DNA of 64,000 nt, taken from NCBI RefSeq assembly GCF_004803895.1, contig NZ_CP021978.1, positions 1,674,001-1,738,000 of the forward strand, given 5' to 3'. Below, one piece after another: positions 54,163-63,800 of this stretch. The translations under genes and the position numbers were made by a program. The stretch comes from Streptomyces hawaiiensis (GTDB lineage Bacteria > Actinomycetota > Actinomycetes > Streptomycetales > Streptomycetaceae). Each line of letters starts with the position of its first letter. The stretch's first letter is position 1. The notes beneath the pieces were generated by a model, which saw only the letters and a program-made list of their open reading frames with translations, did no database searches and had not been told where the DNA came from.

Positions 54163-55098
54163 CTACTTCGCGTGCTCCTGCGCCAACTGCGGCGGGACGG
54201 CCGCCATTCGGTCACAGGCGTCCACGACCGACTGCTCCACCTCGTCCAGGGGACGGCCGGCCGCTGCCGCCTTGGCGACGGCCCGGGCCGCGGTCTGCGC
54301 GGTGAGGGCGCGGGCGGGGACGTCGAGGGCGGGCCAGGGGTCGCCCTCGACGGGGACGGCTGGGCCGCCGGCCTCCCGGTAGGCGGTGAGGAACCGGGTC
54401 CATTCGCCGGGTGGGAGCAGGCCGCAGGCGTACCAGGCGGCGGGCCGGGCGAGGTCCCAGGCGGGAACGCCGACGCCGAGGTCGTCCACGTCTATCAGCA
54501 GCCAGGGGCCGTCGTCGGCGGGGTGACGTACGAGCTGGCCGAGGTGAAGGTCGCCGTGGCACAAGGTGCCGGTGTGCGGCATCGGGGTCTCGGCCCGGGC
54601 CCAGGGCGGGAGGGTGGCCCAGGCCCGCAGGACGGGGGCGACCGCGGGGTGCGGGCCGGCCTCGCGGAGCCGGGCGATGGCCCGAGCCGCCTTAGCCGGG
54701 CCGCGCATGACGGGCAGGTCCTCCGAAGCCGGGGTGCGGTGGAGGCGGGCGAGAAGGGTGGCGGCGGCTTCCCAGGGTGCGCTGTCGGGATCGGCGGGGT
54801 CCACTGGCGTGCCGTACGGCCAGAACGTCACGAGGCGGCCGTGCAGGTCGACCGGCGCCGGGTCGAGTGGAGGGAGGAGGACCTCGGGGTGGCCGGCGGC
54901 GACGGCGAGACGACGGGCCAGTTCGGTGGGAGTGGTGTCCGGGGGGTGGGCCTTCGCGACGGTGTTCGCGTGGCGTACGACGGTGGCGTCCGGGCTGTCC
55001 GCGAGGGTGGCTGTGCCGCACGGGCAGGTCGATGTGCGTGCGTGGGCTGTGGCTCGGGCCTTGGCGGTGAGGGCAGGTATGAGCGGGGTGGGGTTCAC
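54163..55098 (-). CDS. Aminoglycoside phosphotransferase (APH)-fold kinase
   Basis: A 311-residue protein of the APH/choline-kinase fold. The catalytic loop is TLCHGDLHLGQLVRH, where the usual Asn is replaced by Gln, and the metal site is LLIDVDDLGVGVPAWDLARP. The N-lobe is diverged. It could phosphorylate a small metabolite; resistance should not be assumed. GTG start with GGAG upstream. Confidence 0.85.
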   Translation of the reverse strand: MNPTPLIPALTAKARATAHARTSTCPCGTATLADSPDATVVRHANTVAKAHPPDTTPTELARRLAVAAGHPEVLLPPLDPAPVDLHGRLVTFWPYGTPVDPADPDSAPWEAAATLLARLHRTPASEDLPVMRGPAKAARAIARLREAGPHPAVAPVLRAWATLPPWARAETPMPHTGTLCHGDLHLGQLVRHPADDGPWLLIDVDDLGVGVPAWDLARPAAWYACGLLPPGEWTRFLTAYREAGGPAVPVEGDPWPALDVPARALTAQTAARAVAKAAAAGRPLDEVEQSVVDACDRMAAVPPQLAQEHAK

Positions 55099-55190
55099 GG
55101 GGCTCCATGGGGGGTCGGTCTGGGGTGAGCGTACGTGGCGGAGCCGGGCAGGGCGGGGCGGCGCGTTGGTAGCTGTCGTACTCAGGTGCT

Positions 55191-55286
55191 CGGCGTTGTT
55201 GCTGAGGCCGGGGCGTTATGCAACTCGGCGCGACGAGGCGCCGCTGCGCCCACCCGTGCCGCCCCCAGCGGCACGCATGCCCGCAG
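55191..55286 (+). repeat. Dispersed 96-bp intergenic repeat, copy 2
   Basis: Same start (CGGCGTTG), end (TGCCCGCAG), orientation and length as the copy at 26513-26608. The last 40 bases are almost identical; the middle is diverged. The hairpin GTGCCGC/GCGGCAC is conserved. Confidence 0.75.
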
Positions 55287-55411
55287 CTGGGGCGGGACGG
55301 GCGCCCGCGGCTAGGGCGGGGCGGGCCCTGCGCCTAGGGCGGGCAGGGCGACCCGCAACTGTGCGTCGGTGACGTCAGGTGGGACGCGCCCGCACCCGCC
55401 GTCGTACGCAA

Positions 55412-55524
55412 GGGGACGTGTCGGGGGGTGTCCGCCCGCAGCTGGTTGGCGCGTCAACGGACAGTCAGTCGGCGTGAGACCCCATCGCGCCGTTCCGAGG
55501 ACGGACACCCCCCGACACGGCCCC
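55412..55524. repeat. Long inverted repeat, MITE-like or structured RNA
   Basis: Left arm 55412-55434 and right arm 55502-55524 match at 22 of 23 positions; the inner 18 bp (CGTGTCGGGGGGTGTCCG) are perfect. The arms are 67 bp apart. No transposase gene and no clear target duplication were seen. Confidence 0.65.
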
Positions 55525-55623
55525 GACCCCACCCGGCGTAAGGCGCTACGTCCACCCCCACCCAAGCAGCTACAGGCCGCCGCAGGCACCCGCGCGCGGC
55601 GGAGGACGGCTGCAGGCAAAGCA

Positions 55624-55659
55624 ATGCCGGCGCAGCTCCCCAGCTGCGCCGGCATCTTT
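55624..55659 (+). terminator. Orphan intrinsic terminator
   Basis: A perfect 14-bp stem (ATGCCGGCGCAGCT and its complement) with a CCCC loop, followed by CTTTT. No + strand gene ends nearby, so an unannotated transcript may stop here. Confidence 0.75.
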
Positions 55660-55745
55660 TGCCGTCCGCCGCACCCCCGTCCCCACGGGGTTTCATGGTC
55701 GGGATGTCCCCGCCCGGACCGCTCTTCCGGGCCTGGGGTCGCCGC

Positions 55746-55952
55746 TCAGCGCCCCAGCATCTCTCCCACGGACGACGCCTGTGTGGCCACTGTCTCCCAC
55801 CCGTCGAAGACGAGAAGGAGCAGGGCCGCCAGGGGAAGGGCCATCAGCGTCGCCACCACCGGGTGGCGACGGCCCTGGCGGCGGCGGAACGCGGCGGCGT
55901 ACACCTTGCGTCCCTCCTCGCGGAGCAGCGTCCGCGGAGCCGTCTGGGCCAT
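55746..55952 (-). CDS. Small single-helix membrane protein
   Basis: A 68-residue protein. A basic N-terminus (REEGRKVYAAAFRRRQGRR) precedes one helix (PVVATLMALPLAALLLLVF) and a short tail. ATG with AGGAGAGG upstream. Function unknown. Confidence 0.7.
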   Translation of the reverse strand: MAQTAPRTLLREEGRKVYAAAFRRRQGRRHPVVATLMALPLAALLLLVFDGWETVATQASSVGEMLGR

Positions 55953-56187
55953 GGTCCCTCTCCTGACCGTTATCGGTTGTCGTCGGCAAGCGGCGGGCGT
56001 CTGACCTCGGGGGACGAGTGCTGCACCCGCCGCTTGACCCCAAATCTAGGCGTCCGGCCCTCCCCCGGCGTCATGCCCTCGTACCGATTGCCGGGCCTCC
56101 CGGAGGATGAGCCGCCACCTACGACGTACTCCCCTGGGTGGAGACGGGGACGCAGGTCTCAGGGTCTTCCCCGACGGGGCGCCCGGA

Positions 56188-56412
56188 TCAGCCCTCTTTG
56201 TCCGAGCTCTCCTCCCGCGGAATCGGCTGTTCCACCAGGGCCAGCACCCGATTCGCCATGAAGCGGGCGGTACGTACGACCGTTCCGCTACGGGTGACTT
56301 CGCTCACTTCCACGACACCTCGGCGTACCGCCGTCTCCACCCTGCGGCCCGCCCTGCTCGCCACCACCTCATACGTGCGCGTCGTGTCTCCCGCGTCCAC
56401 GACTATCTCCAC
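56188..56412 (-). CDS. Small conserved beta-rich protein of unknown function
   Basis: A 74-residue soluble protein: MEIVVDAGDTTRTYEVVAS, then RVETAVRRGVVEVSEVTRSG and a tail FMANRVLALVEQPIP. Alternating strands suggest a small beta sheet. The GTG at 56412 has AAGGGTGA upstream; GTG at 56427 is possible. It is divergent from the neighbouring kinase gene. I do not recognise a named family. Confidence 0.65.
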   Translation of the reverse strand: MEIVVDAGDTTRTYEVVASRAGRRVETAVRRGVVEVSEVTRSGTVVRTARFMANRVLALVEQPIPREESSDKEG

Positions 56413-56628
56413 GCGATCACCCTTCACAGGACCAATCCCCCTTCTGCGACGGGTGGTTGGGATCACTCGCCGCGCGAAGTCCGCCTCTTCGCGCCCTCCC
56501 TGACCACCTTTCAAGTCTCCCACCCACCACTGACAATCCATCACTGTGAGAGGGCGCGGCCTCTGCGCGCGGGCGGCCGTGGAAACGTAAGCTGTGGCTC
56601 GTCACAGGACCGGGCAGCGGGGATGAAC

Positions 56629-58086
56629 ATGGCGATGATGCGCCTGAGGCGCGAGGACCCGCGCGTCGTCGGCTCGTTCAAGCTTCACAGACGGCTCGGC
56701 GCGGGCGGGATGGGCGTGGTCTACCTGGGCTCCGACAAGAAGGGGCAGCGGGTCGCGCTCAAGGTCATCCGGCCCGACCTGGCGGAGGATCAGGAGTTTC
56801 GCTCACGGTTCGCCCGAGAGGTCTCGGCGGCCCGGCGGATCCGCGGCGGCTGCACGGCCCGGCTGGTGGCCGCCGACCTCGACGCGGAGCGCCCCTGGTT
56901 CGCCACGCAGTACGTGCCCGGCCCCTCCCTGCACGACAAGGTCGCGGCAGAGGGACCGCTCGGCGCGGCGGACGTCGCGGCCGTCGGCGCCGCCCTGTCG
57001 GAGGGCCTGGTCGCGGTGCACGAGGCCGGGGTGGTGCACCGGGACCTGAAGCCGTCCAACATCCTGCTGTCCCCGAAGGGGCCGCGGATCATCGACTTCG
57101 GCATCGCCTGGGCCACCGGCGCGTCGACGCTCACCCACGTCGGCACGGCGGTCGGCTCCCCCGGCTTCCTCGCGCCGGAGCAGGTGCGCGGGGCCACCGT
57201 CACACCGGCCACGGACGTCTTCTCGCTCGGTGCCACGCTCGCGTACTCCTCGATGGGCGACTCGCCCTTCGGGCACGGCAGTTCCGAGGTGATGCTGTAC
57301 CGCGTGGTGCACGAGGAGCCGCAGCTGCACGGCGTGCCCGACGCGCTGGCCCCTCTCGTCCGGGCATGTCTGGCGAAGGACCCCGAGGAGCGGCCCAGCA
57401 CGCTCCAACTGTCGCTGCGGCTCAAGGAGATCGCGGCCCGGGAGTCGCAGGACCTCGCCGGCGTCCGGCCGCCCGCCCCGCGTGGTTCCGACACCGAACG
57501 GCTCGCCGACACCTACCCCGAGCGCACCCGGCGTCCGCAGGGACAGCAGGGTGCCGGGACGTCCGGGGCGCAGCGGGGCCGGGGCACTCCCCCGCCGCGG
57601 GGTTCCGCTCCGTCCCGGGACGGCCAGCCGTCGCAGGACGGTCCGGCTTCCCAGAGCGGGCCCGGGGCCCGGGGCGGAGCCCGGGCGACCGGGGGCGGGA
57701 ACCGGTCGACGGGGGGCGCGAACCGTGGCAGGACTCCGGTGCGCGGGTCCGGTGCCTCGCGCGGCGGCAACCCGCCGCGGTCCGGGTCGCGGCCGACGCC
57801 CACCGGGCGCAACGGGACGCGGTCGGGCGGCGGCAGCCGCCCCGCCCCGCACAGCGGCACCGGGCGTCCGGCGTCCAGGAACACGGGGACCGGGCTGCGG
57901 CCCGCCAATCCGCGGTTGCTGCGGCAGCGGCTGTTCGTGTTCGTCGTGGTGACGCTGCTGGTGGCGGTCGGTATCGCCCTGGTGCAGGGCTGTCAGGGCC
58001 CGGCGCGGGGGTTCGGCGGCGACGGGGGCGGGGCCCGGCAGGAGCGCGTCCAGCAGGGCCACGACCCGCGGGATTTCGAGCCGTAG
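56629..58086 (+). CDS. Membrane-anchored serine/threonine protein kinase (PknB-like)
   Basis: A 485-residue kinase. The Gly loop is RRLGAGGMGVVYLG, Lys45 in VALKVI, the catalytic loop VVHRDLKPSNILL (Asp139), the metal motif IIDFGIAW (Asp156), and GSPGFLAPEQ. The kinase domain (about 10-275) is followed by a long Gly/Arg/Ser/Pro-rich disordered linker, one helix (LFVFVVVTLLVAVGIALV, about 435-452), and a short external tail with no PASTA domain. ATG at 56629 has GGGGAT upstream; ATG at 56623 is possible. Substrates unknown. Confidence 0.93.
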   Translation: MAMMRLRREDPRVVGSFKLHRRLGAGGMGVVYLGSDKKGQRVALKVIRPDLAEDQEFRSRFAREVSAARRIRGGCTARLVAADLDAERPWFATQYVPGPSLHDKVAAEGPLGAADVAAVGAALSEGLVAVHEAGVVHRDLKPSNILLSPKGPRIIDFGIAWATGASTLTHVGTAVGSPGFLAPEQVRGATVTPATDVFSLGATLAYSSMGDSPFGHGSSEVMLYRVVHEEPQLHGVPDALAPLVRACLAKDPEERPSTLQLSLRLKEIAARESQDLAGVRPPAPRGSDTERLADTYPERTRRPQGQQGAGTSGAQRGRGTPPPRGSAPSRDGQPSQDGPASQSGPGARGGARATGGGNRSTGGANRGRTPVRGSGASRGGNPPRSGSRPTPTGRNGTRSGGGSRPAPHSGTGRPASRNTGTGLRPANPRLLRQRLFVFVVVTLLVAVGIALVQGCQGPARGFGGDGGGARQERVQQGHDPRDFEP

Positions 58087-58090
58087 GACT

Positions 58091-58111
58091 CCGGCCGCAG
58101 GCGACGGCCGG
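58091..58111. terminator. Hairpin between the kinase and NUDIX genes
   Basis: A 7-bp stem (CCGGCCG/CGGCCGG) with a 7-nt loop between converging genes. Short, so only moderate support. Confidence 0.5.
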
Positions 58112-58126
58112 CTGTTCAGCGGGGCG

Positions 58127-58519
58127 TCACAGCTCCTGCAGGATCCGTTCGAAGAACTCGCGGTCACCGTCGAAGACCGGGTCCAGGGCCAGGAACTCCT
58201 GCGGGGTGACCCAGCGGGTCTCGGCGACCTCGCGCGGGTCGGGGACCACTTCTCCCGTGTCGGCGCGGGCGGTCCACCAGTGGAGGCGGAAGAGGTGGTC
58301 GTCGGTCTCCGACTCCCAGACCTTCGCCTCCGGTACGACGGTGAGACCGACCTCCTCGCGGACCTCCCGGACGACCGCCTGCTCCTGGGACTCCCCCGGC
58401 TCGATCTTGCCGCTGAGCGGCTGCCAGTAGCCGGGGCGGACGACCGCCGGGCCGCGCCGGATCGCGAGCAGGCGCTCGCCGCGCAGGAGCACGGCGACGA
58501 CGGCTTGGCGCTGCTCCAC
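58127..58519 (-). CDS. NUDIX hydrolase
   Basis: A 130-residue enzyme. The Nudix box GX5EX7REUXEEXGU is complete: GKIEPGESQEQAVVREVREE followed by VGL. WQPLSGKIEPG and an N-terminal AVVAVLLRGERLLAIRRG are typical. It should hydrolyse a nucleoside diphosphate derivative; substrate unknown. GTG start. It lies 10 bp after the RNA methyltransferase gene, probably cotranscribed. Confidence 0.93.
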   Translation of the reverse strand: MEQRQAVVAVLLRGERLLAIRRGPAVVRPGYWQPLSGKIEPGESQEQAVVREVREEVGLTVVPEAKVWESETDDHLFRLHWWTARADTGEVVPDPREVAETRWVTPQEFLALDPVFDGDREFFERILQEL

Positions 58520-58528
58520 GTGGCGCCC

Positions 58529-59347
58529 CTAGGCCTGGGGCCGGCCGGTGGCCACGGCGTAGAAGGCCACGGCAGCCGCCGCGCCCACGTTGAGGGAGTC
58601 GACGCCGTGGGACATGGGGATGCGGACCCACTCGTCGGCGGCGACCAGGGCCTGAGTGGACAGGCCGTCGCCCTCGGCGCCGAGCATGAGGGCCACCCGG
58701 TCCATGGTGTGCGGGGCGGCCTCGTCGAGGGGGCGGGCCTTCTCGTCAGGGGTGAGGGCGAGGAGGGTGAAGCCCGCCTCGCGGACCGAGTCCAGGCCCT
58801 TGGGCCAGGTGTCCAGACGGGCGTACGGGACGGAGAAGACCGCGCCCATGGAGACCTTCACGCTGCGGCGGTAGAGGGGGTCGGCGCAGTCCGGGGAGAG
58901 CAGGACCGCGTCCATGCCGAGGGCGGCGGCCGAGCGGAAGATGGCGCCGATGTTGGTGTGGTCGTTGACCGACTCCATGATGACGACGCGGCGGGCGCTG
59001 TGGAGGAGGCCGGCGGCGGTGGGCAGGGGTTTGCGCTGCATGGAGGCGAGCGCGCCGCGGTGCACGTGGTAGCCGGTGACCTGCTCGGCGAGCTCCGGGC
59101 TGACGGCGTAGACCGGGGCGGGGAGTTCGTCGATGACGTCGCGCATGACGTCGACCCACTTGGCCGAGAGCAGCATGGACCGCATCTCGTACCCGGCTTC
59201 CTTGGCCCTTCTGATGACCTTCTCGCCCTCGGCGATGAACAGGCCCTCGGCGGGTTCGCGCTTGCGGCGCAGCTCCACGTCGGTCAGGCCGGTGTAGTCG
59301 CGCAGACGCGGGTCGTCGGGATCCTCGACGGTGATGAGATCGGCCAC
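58529..59347 (-). CDS. TrmH/SpoU-family RNA 2'-O-methyltransferase
   Basis: A 272-residue SPOUT methyltransferase. Motif 1 is ESVNDHTNIGAIFRSA, motif 2 LMLGAEGDGLS, and motif 3 IPMSHGVDSLNVGAAAAVA, which form the knotted SAM site. The N-terminal RNA-binding part contains GLFIAEGEKVIRRAKEAG. The target (rRNA or tRNA position) cannot be told. GTG start. Confidence 0.93.
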   Translation of the reverse strand: MADLITVEDPDDPRLRDYTGLTDVELRRKREPAEGLFIAEGEKVIRRAKEAGYEMRSMLLSAKWVDVMRDVIDELPAPVYAVSPELAEQVTGYHVHRGALASMQRKPLPTAAGLLHSARRVVIMESVNDHTNIGAIFRSAAALGMDAVLLSPDCADPLYRRSVKVSMGAVFSVPYARLDTWPKGLDSVREAGFTLLALTPDEKARPLDEAAPHTMDRVALMLGAEGDGLSTQALVAADEWVRIPMSHGVDSLNVGAAAAVAFYAVATGRPQA

Positions 59348-59411
59348 AGGGTGATACTGCCTTGTCCTGGGTGCGGTGCCAACGGCTCGGTACGGGTTGT
59401 GTTACCCGGGG

Positions 59412-60653
59412 TTACTTTCGGGGCGCGGGGGCCGTGGGGCCGACTTTCACGACCTCGCCGATGACGATGACCGCCGGGGGCTTCACGTCTTCGGTCCGCA
59501 CGGTCTCCGCGACCGTCGCGAGAGTGGCGTCGACGCGGCGCTGGCCGGCCGTCGTGCCCTCCTGGACCAGGGCGACGGGCGCGTCCGGGGACTTGCCGTG
59601 GGCGATGAGCGTCTCGGCGACCTTGCCGATCGTGCTGACCCCCATGAGGATCACCAGCGTGCCGGTCAGCTTGGCCAGGGACGGCCAGTCGACCAGGGAG
59701 CGCTCGTCGTCGGGGGCGATGTGGCCGCTGACCACGGTGAACTCATGGGCGACACCCCGGTGGGTGACGGGGATGCCGGCGGCGCCCGGGACCGAGATGG
59801 AGCTGGAGATGCCCGGCACGACCGTGCACGGGATGCCGGCCTCGGCCAGCGCCTGGACCTCCTCCATGCCGCGCCCGTAGACGAAGGGGTCGCCGCCCTT
59901 GAGCCGGACGACCGACTTGCCCTTGCGCGCGTGCTCGATCAGGGCGTCGTTGATGGCTTCCTGGGCCATGAACCTGCCGAAGGGCAGCTTCGCCGCGTCG
60001 ATCACCTCGACGCTCGGGGACAGTTCGGCGAGCAGGTCGCGCGGGCCGAGGTGGTCGGTGATGACCACGTCGGCCTCGGCGAGCAGGCGGCGGCCGCGCA
60101 CGGTGATCAGGTCCGGGTCGCCGGGGCCGCCGCCGACCAGGGCGACTCCGGGTGTGCGGGTGCGGTGGTGCGGGGCGACGAGGGTGCCGTCGCGCAGGCC
60201 CTCGACGACCGCGTCGCGGATGGCGGCGGTGTGGCGGGGGTCGCGGCCCTTGGCGTCGGTGGTGAGGACGGCGACCGTGACGCCCTCGCTGTGACCGGTG
60301 GCCGGGGTCCAGGCGGTGGCCCGGTCGGCGTCGTCGGAGCGGACGCACCAGACGCGGTGCCGCTCCGCTTCGGCCGAGGCGGCGGTGTTGGCCTCGGGGT
60401 CGCTGGTGGCGATGAGGGCGTACCAGGCGTCCGCGAGGTCGCCCTCCTCGTACGAGCGCCGCTGCCAGGTGATCTCGCCGGCGTCCGCCATGGCCTCGAC
60501 CGAGGGGGTGGCCTCGGGAGACACGAGAAGGATGTCCGCGCCTGCCGCGAGCAGTGCCGGGAGGCGGCGCTGGGCGACCTGGCCGCCGCCGAGGACGACC
60601 ACGCGGCGGCCGGTGAGGCGGAGGCCTACGGGGTAGGCGGGGTGTTCGGCCAT
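59412..60653 (-). CDS. cobA: Bifunctional precorrin-2 dehydrogenase / uroporphyrinogen-III methyltransferase
   Basis: A 413-residue fusion. The N-terminal Rossmann domain (about 1-150; VVVLGGGQVAQRRLPALLAAG) resembles SirC/CysG-B. The C-terminal SUMT domain (about 165-400) has VALVGGGPGDPDLITVRG, VVRLKGGDPFVYGRG, VPGISSSISVPGAAGIPVTHRG and LVILMGVSTI. It turns uroporphyrinogen III to precorrin-2 and on to sirohydrochlorin, feeding siroheme and possibly cobalamin. ATG with CAGGAG upstream. It lies downstream of the BluB-CobT gene on the same strand. Confidence 0.92.
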   Translation of the reverse strand: MAEHPAYPVGLRLTGRRVVVLGGGQVAQRRLPALLAAGADILLVSPEATPSVEAMADAGEITWQRRSYEEGDLADAWYALIATSDPEANTAASAEAERHRVWCVRSDDADRATAWTPATGHSEGVTVAVLTTDAKGRDPRHTAAIRDAVVEGLRDGTLVAPHHRTRTPGVALVGGGPGDPDLITVRGRRLLAEADVVITDHLGPRDLLAELSPSVEVIDAAKLPFGRFMAQEAINDALIEHARKGKSVVRLKGGDPFVYGRGMEEVQALAEAGIPCTVVPGISSSISVPGAAGIPVTHRGVAHEFTVVSGHIAPDDERSLVDWPSLAKLTGTLVILMGVSTIGKVAETLIAHGKSPDAPVALVQEGTTAGQRRVDATLATVAETVRTEDVKPPAVIVIGEVVKVGPTAPAPRK

Positions 60654-60779
60654 GAGGTGCGGCTCCTGTTGCGGCGGTGGTTCAGTGCCCTGACGTGCGG
60701 ATTTTAATGGGCAGGAGGGCGGGCGGCGCGGGTGGTCCGGTGGCTGGGCATCCCGCCCGTCAGCCGGTGGGCGACCGAT

Positions 60780-60813
60780 GGGCGGGCATTTCCGTCATGC
60801 GGAACGCCCGCCC
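60780..60813 (-). terminator. Hairpin downstream of the BluB-CobT gene
   Basis: GGGCGGGC and GCCCGCCC form an 8-bp outer stem, with TTCCG/CGGAA inside after a small internal loop; terminal loop TCATG. It starts 27 bp after the cobT stop and may separate it from cobA. Confidence 0.6.
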
Positions 60814-60839
60814 CCGGATCCACGTGGACGACGGAAGCC

Positions 60840-63800
60840 CTACTTCTCCGTCACTCCTGCCGAATCGAACGTCGCCACCTCGTGCATCGCCCTGGCCGTG
60901 CTCTGGACCAGCGGGAGGGCGAGCAGGGCGCCGGTGCCCTCGCCGAGGCGGAGGTCGAGGTCGACCAGGGGGCGCAGACCCAGCTTGTTGAGGGCGGCGA
61001 CGTGGCCCGGCTCGGCGCTGCGGTGGCCCGCGATGCACGCGGCCAGGACCTCGGGGGCGATCGCGCGGGCGACCAGGGCGGCGGCCCCGGCGCTGACGCC
61101 GTCCAGGATCACCGGCGTACGCAGGGAGGCGCCGCCGAGGAGGAGGCCGACGATGGCGGCGTGCTCGAAGCCGCCGATCGCGGCGAGCACGCCGATCGGG
61201 TCGGCCGGGTCCGGCTGGTGGAGTTCCAGGGCGCGGCGGACGACCTCGGTCTTGCGGGCGAGGGTCTCGTCGTTGATGCCGGTGCCCCGGCCCGTGACCT
61301 CGGCCGGGTCCGCACCGGTGAAGACGGAGATCAGGGCGGCGGACGCGGTGGTGTTCGCGATGCCCATCTCGCCGGTCAGCAGGGCCTTGTTGCCGGCGGC
61401 GACCAGGTCGCGGGCGGTCTCGATGCCGACCTCGATGGCCTGCCTGGCCTCCTCGCGGGTCATCGCGGGGCCGGTCGTCAGGTCGGACGTACCGGCACGG
61501 ATCTTGCGGGGCAGCAGGCCCGGGGTGGCCGGGAGGTCGGCGGCGACGCCCACGTCCACGATGCAGACCTCGGCACCGACCTGGGTGGCGAAGGCGTTGC
61601 AGACCGCACCGCCGCCGAGGAAGTTGGCCACCATCTGGGCCGTGACCTCCTGCGGCCAGGGGGTGACGCCCTGGGCGTGCACACCGTGGTCGCCCGCGAA
61701 GATCGCGACGGCCGCGGGCTCCGGGATGGGCGGCGGGCACTGACGGGACAGGCCGGACAGCTGCGCGGAGATGATCTCCAGCATGCCCAGCGCACCGGCC
61801 GGCTTGGTCATACGCTTCTGGCGCTCCCACGCCTCGCCGAGCGCCTTGGCGTCCAGCGGGCGGATCTGCGCGACGGTCTCGGCGAGCAGGTCGTGGGGCT
61901 CCTCTCCGGGCAGGGCACGGCGGCCGTATGTCTCTTCGTGCACGACCCAGGACAGCGGGCGGCGCTTGGACCAGCCGGCCTGCAACAGCTCGGGCTCGTC
62001 CGGGAACTCGTCGACGTAGCCGACGCACAGGTAGGCGATGATCTCCAGGTGCTCGGGCAGACCGAGGGCGCGGACCATCTCGCGCTCGTCGAAGAAGCTG
62101 ACCCAGCCGACGCCGAGGCCTTCGGCGCGGGCGGCGAGCCAGAGGTTCTCCACGGCCAGGGCGGCCGAGTACGGGGCCATCTGGGGCTGGGTGTGACGGC
62201 CGAGGGTGTGACGGCCGCCGCGGGTGGGGTCGGCGGTGACGACGATGTTCACCGGCGTGTCGAGGATGGCCTCGATCTTCAGTTCCTTGAACTGCTTCGC
62301 CCGGCCCTTGGGGAGGGACTTCGCGTACGCGTCGCGCTGGCGCATGGCCAGTTCGTGCATCGCGCGCCGGGTGTCGGCGGAGCGGATGACGACGAAGTCC
62401 CACGGCTGCGAGTGGCCGACGGAGGGAGCGTGGTGGGCGGCCTCCAGGACGCGCAACAGCACCTCGTGCGGGATGGGGTCGCTGCGGAAGCCGTTGCGGA
62501 TGTCGCGGCGTTCACGCATGACCTTCAGGACGGCCTCGCGCTCGGCGGGGTCGTAGCCGGGGGCGGCGGGACCGGTGGACTGTCGTGCTTCTGCCACTGC
62601 GGCCGCGCTCTCTTCGTCTCGACGTTCCTGGTCCGCCAGGTCTTCCTGTTCGGCGGCCCGGGTGTCCAGGTCGTCGGCGTTCTGGGCGAGTTCGGCGTCG
62701 CCGTCGCGAGGAGCCGGGACGGTGACCGCGGGTGCGGGAGGCTCCAGCTCCTCGGGCTGCGCCGGCTGGGACTGCTGCGGGCCCTGCACGGGCTGCCCGG
62801 CCTGCTCGTCCGCGGCCGGGGCGGGGAGTACGACGGTGACGTCCTCGGCGGGTGCCGGGGGGTCGGGGGCGGTTCCCTGGGGGGCGGGGCCGGGCTCGAC
62901 GGCTTCGGCGGCGGGGGCGGCTGTGACCGCCTCGGGGGCCGCCTGAACCGGAGCTGCCGCTTCGGTGGCGGGGTGGGGCACGAGGGCCTCGGGTGCTTGA
63001 GCGGGTACGGGGGCCTCGGGGTGCGCCGTGGCCTCGGGTGCTTGAGCGGGTGCCGGGGCCTCGGGGTGCGCCGTCGCCGCGGTGGGCTGATCCGGGGCGG
63101 TCGCCTCCGGGGCGGCCTCCGGCTCGGCGGGCGCGGCGGGGTCAGGTGCGTCGTCGGCAGGCACGGCGGCCTGCGCTACCGGATCCGGGGCCGGGGCCGG
63201 GGCGGCGACAGCCTCGGCGACCGGGGCAGGGGCAGGGGCAGCGACGGACTCAGCAGCCGGGGTCGGAGTGGCGACGGACTCAGCAGCCGGGGTCGGAGTG
63301 GCGACGGACTCAGCAGCCGGGGCGGGCTCAGGAGCGGCGACGGCCTCGGCGGACGGAGCGACCGCTTCCTGATCGACCGGCTCGGTGGCCGGGGCGGGCT
63401 CAGGAGCGGCGACGGCCTCGGCGGACGGAGCGACCGCTTCCTGACCGACCGGTTCAGCGGCCGGGGCAACCGTGGCCTGGCCGGGCGCCTCAGGGCCAGG
63501 AGTGGCGGGTTGTGGAACCGTCACCTCGGGCTCCTGCGTGACTGGCGCGGCATCAGTTGCCGTCGGGGGCTGGGGCGCAGTGTCGTCGGCGGTGGCGTCC
63601 GGCTCAGGCGCGACGGCCTCGGGGGCGGACACCGCTGGGCCCGGCGCGGCGGCCTCCGGGGCAACGCCGGCGGCCGGCATCTGCGCAACGGCCTCCGGGG
63701 CCGGTACGTCGGGCGCGTAAGTGGCAGCGTCGGGCGCGTGAACGGCAGCGTCCGGTACCTGGGCGGGAGCGGGAGCCTCTCCACCGGCGGCCTCGACTGG

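Larger units (their letters stand above)
55099..55745. other. Intergenic region rich in repeats, about 650 bp
   Basis: No gene is convincing here. It holds copy 2 of a 96-bp dispersed repeat (55191-55286), a GGGCGGG-rich tract (55289-55350), a long inverted repeat (55412-55524), and a terminator with a T-tract (55624-55659). Open frames on both strands cross these repeats and have no family features. Confidence 0.65.

Noticed and set aside
54163..55098. Antibiotic resistance (aminoglycoside phosphotransferase)
   Set aside because: Only the APH fold is visible, with Gln in place of the usual catalytic-loop Asn. There is no close resemblance to a known resistance enzyme, and the neighbours do not suggest a resistance locus.
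60654..60839. Cobalamin riboswitch before the cobA gene
   Set aside because: No B12-box-like sequence or suitable folded leader was seen. The short space mainly holds the cobT terminator. The region before the BluB-CobT gene is outside the window.
63176..63541. CRISPR-like direct repeats near the window end
   Set aside because: The 30-bp and 72-bp repeats are contiguous without spacers, keep a reading frame and encode Ala/Pro repeats in the BluB-CobT gene.
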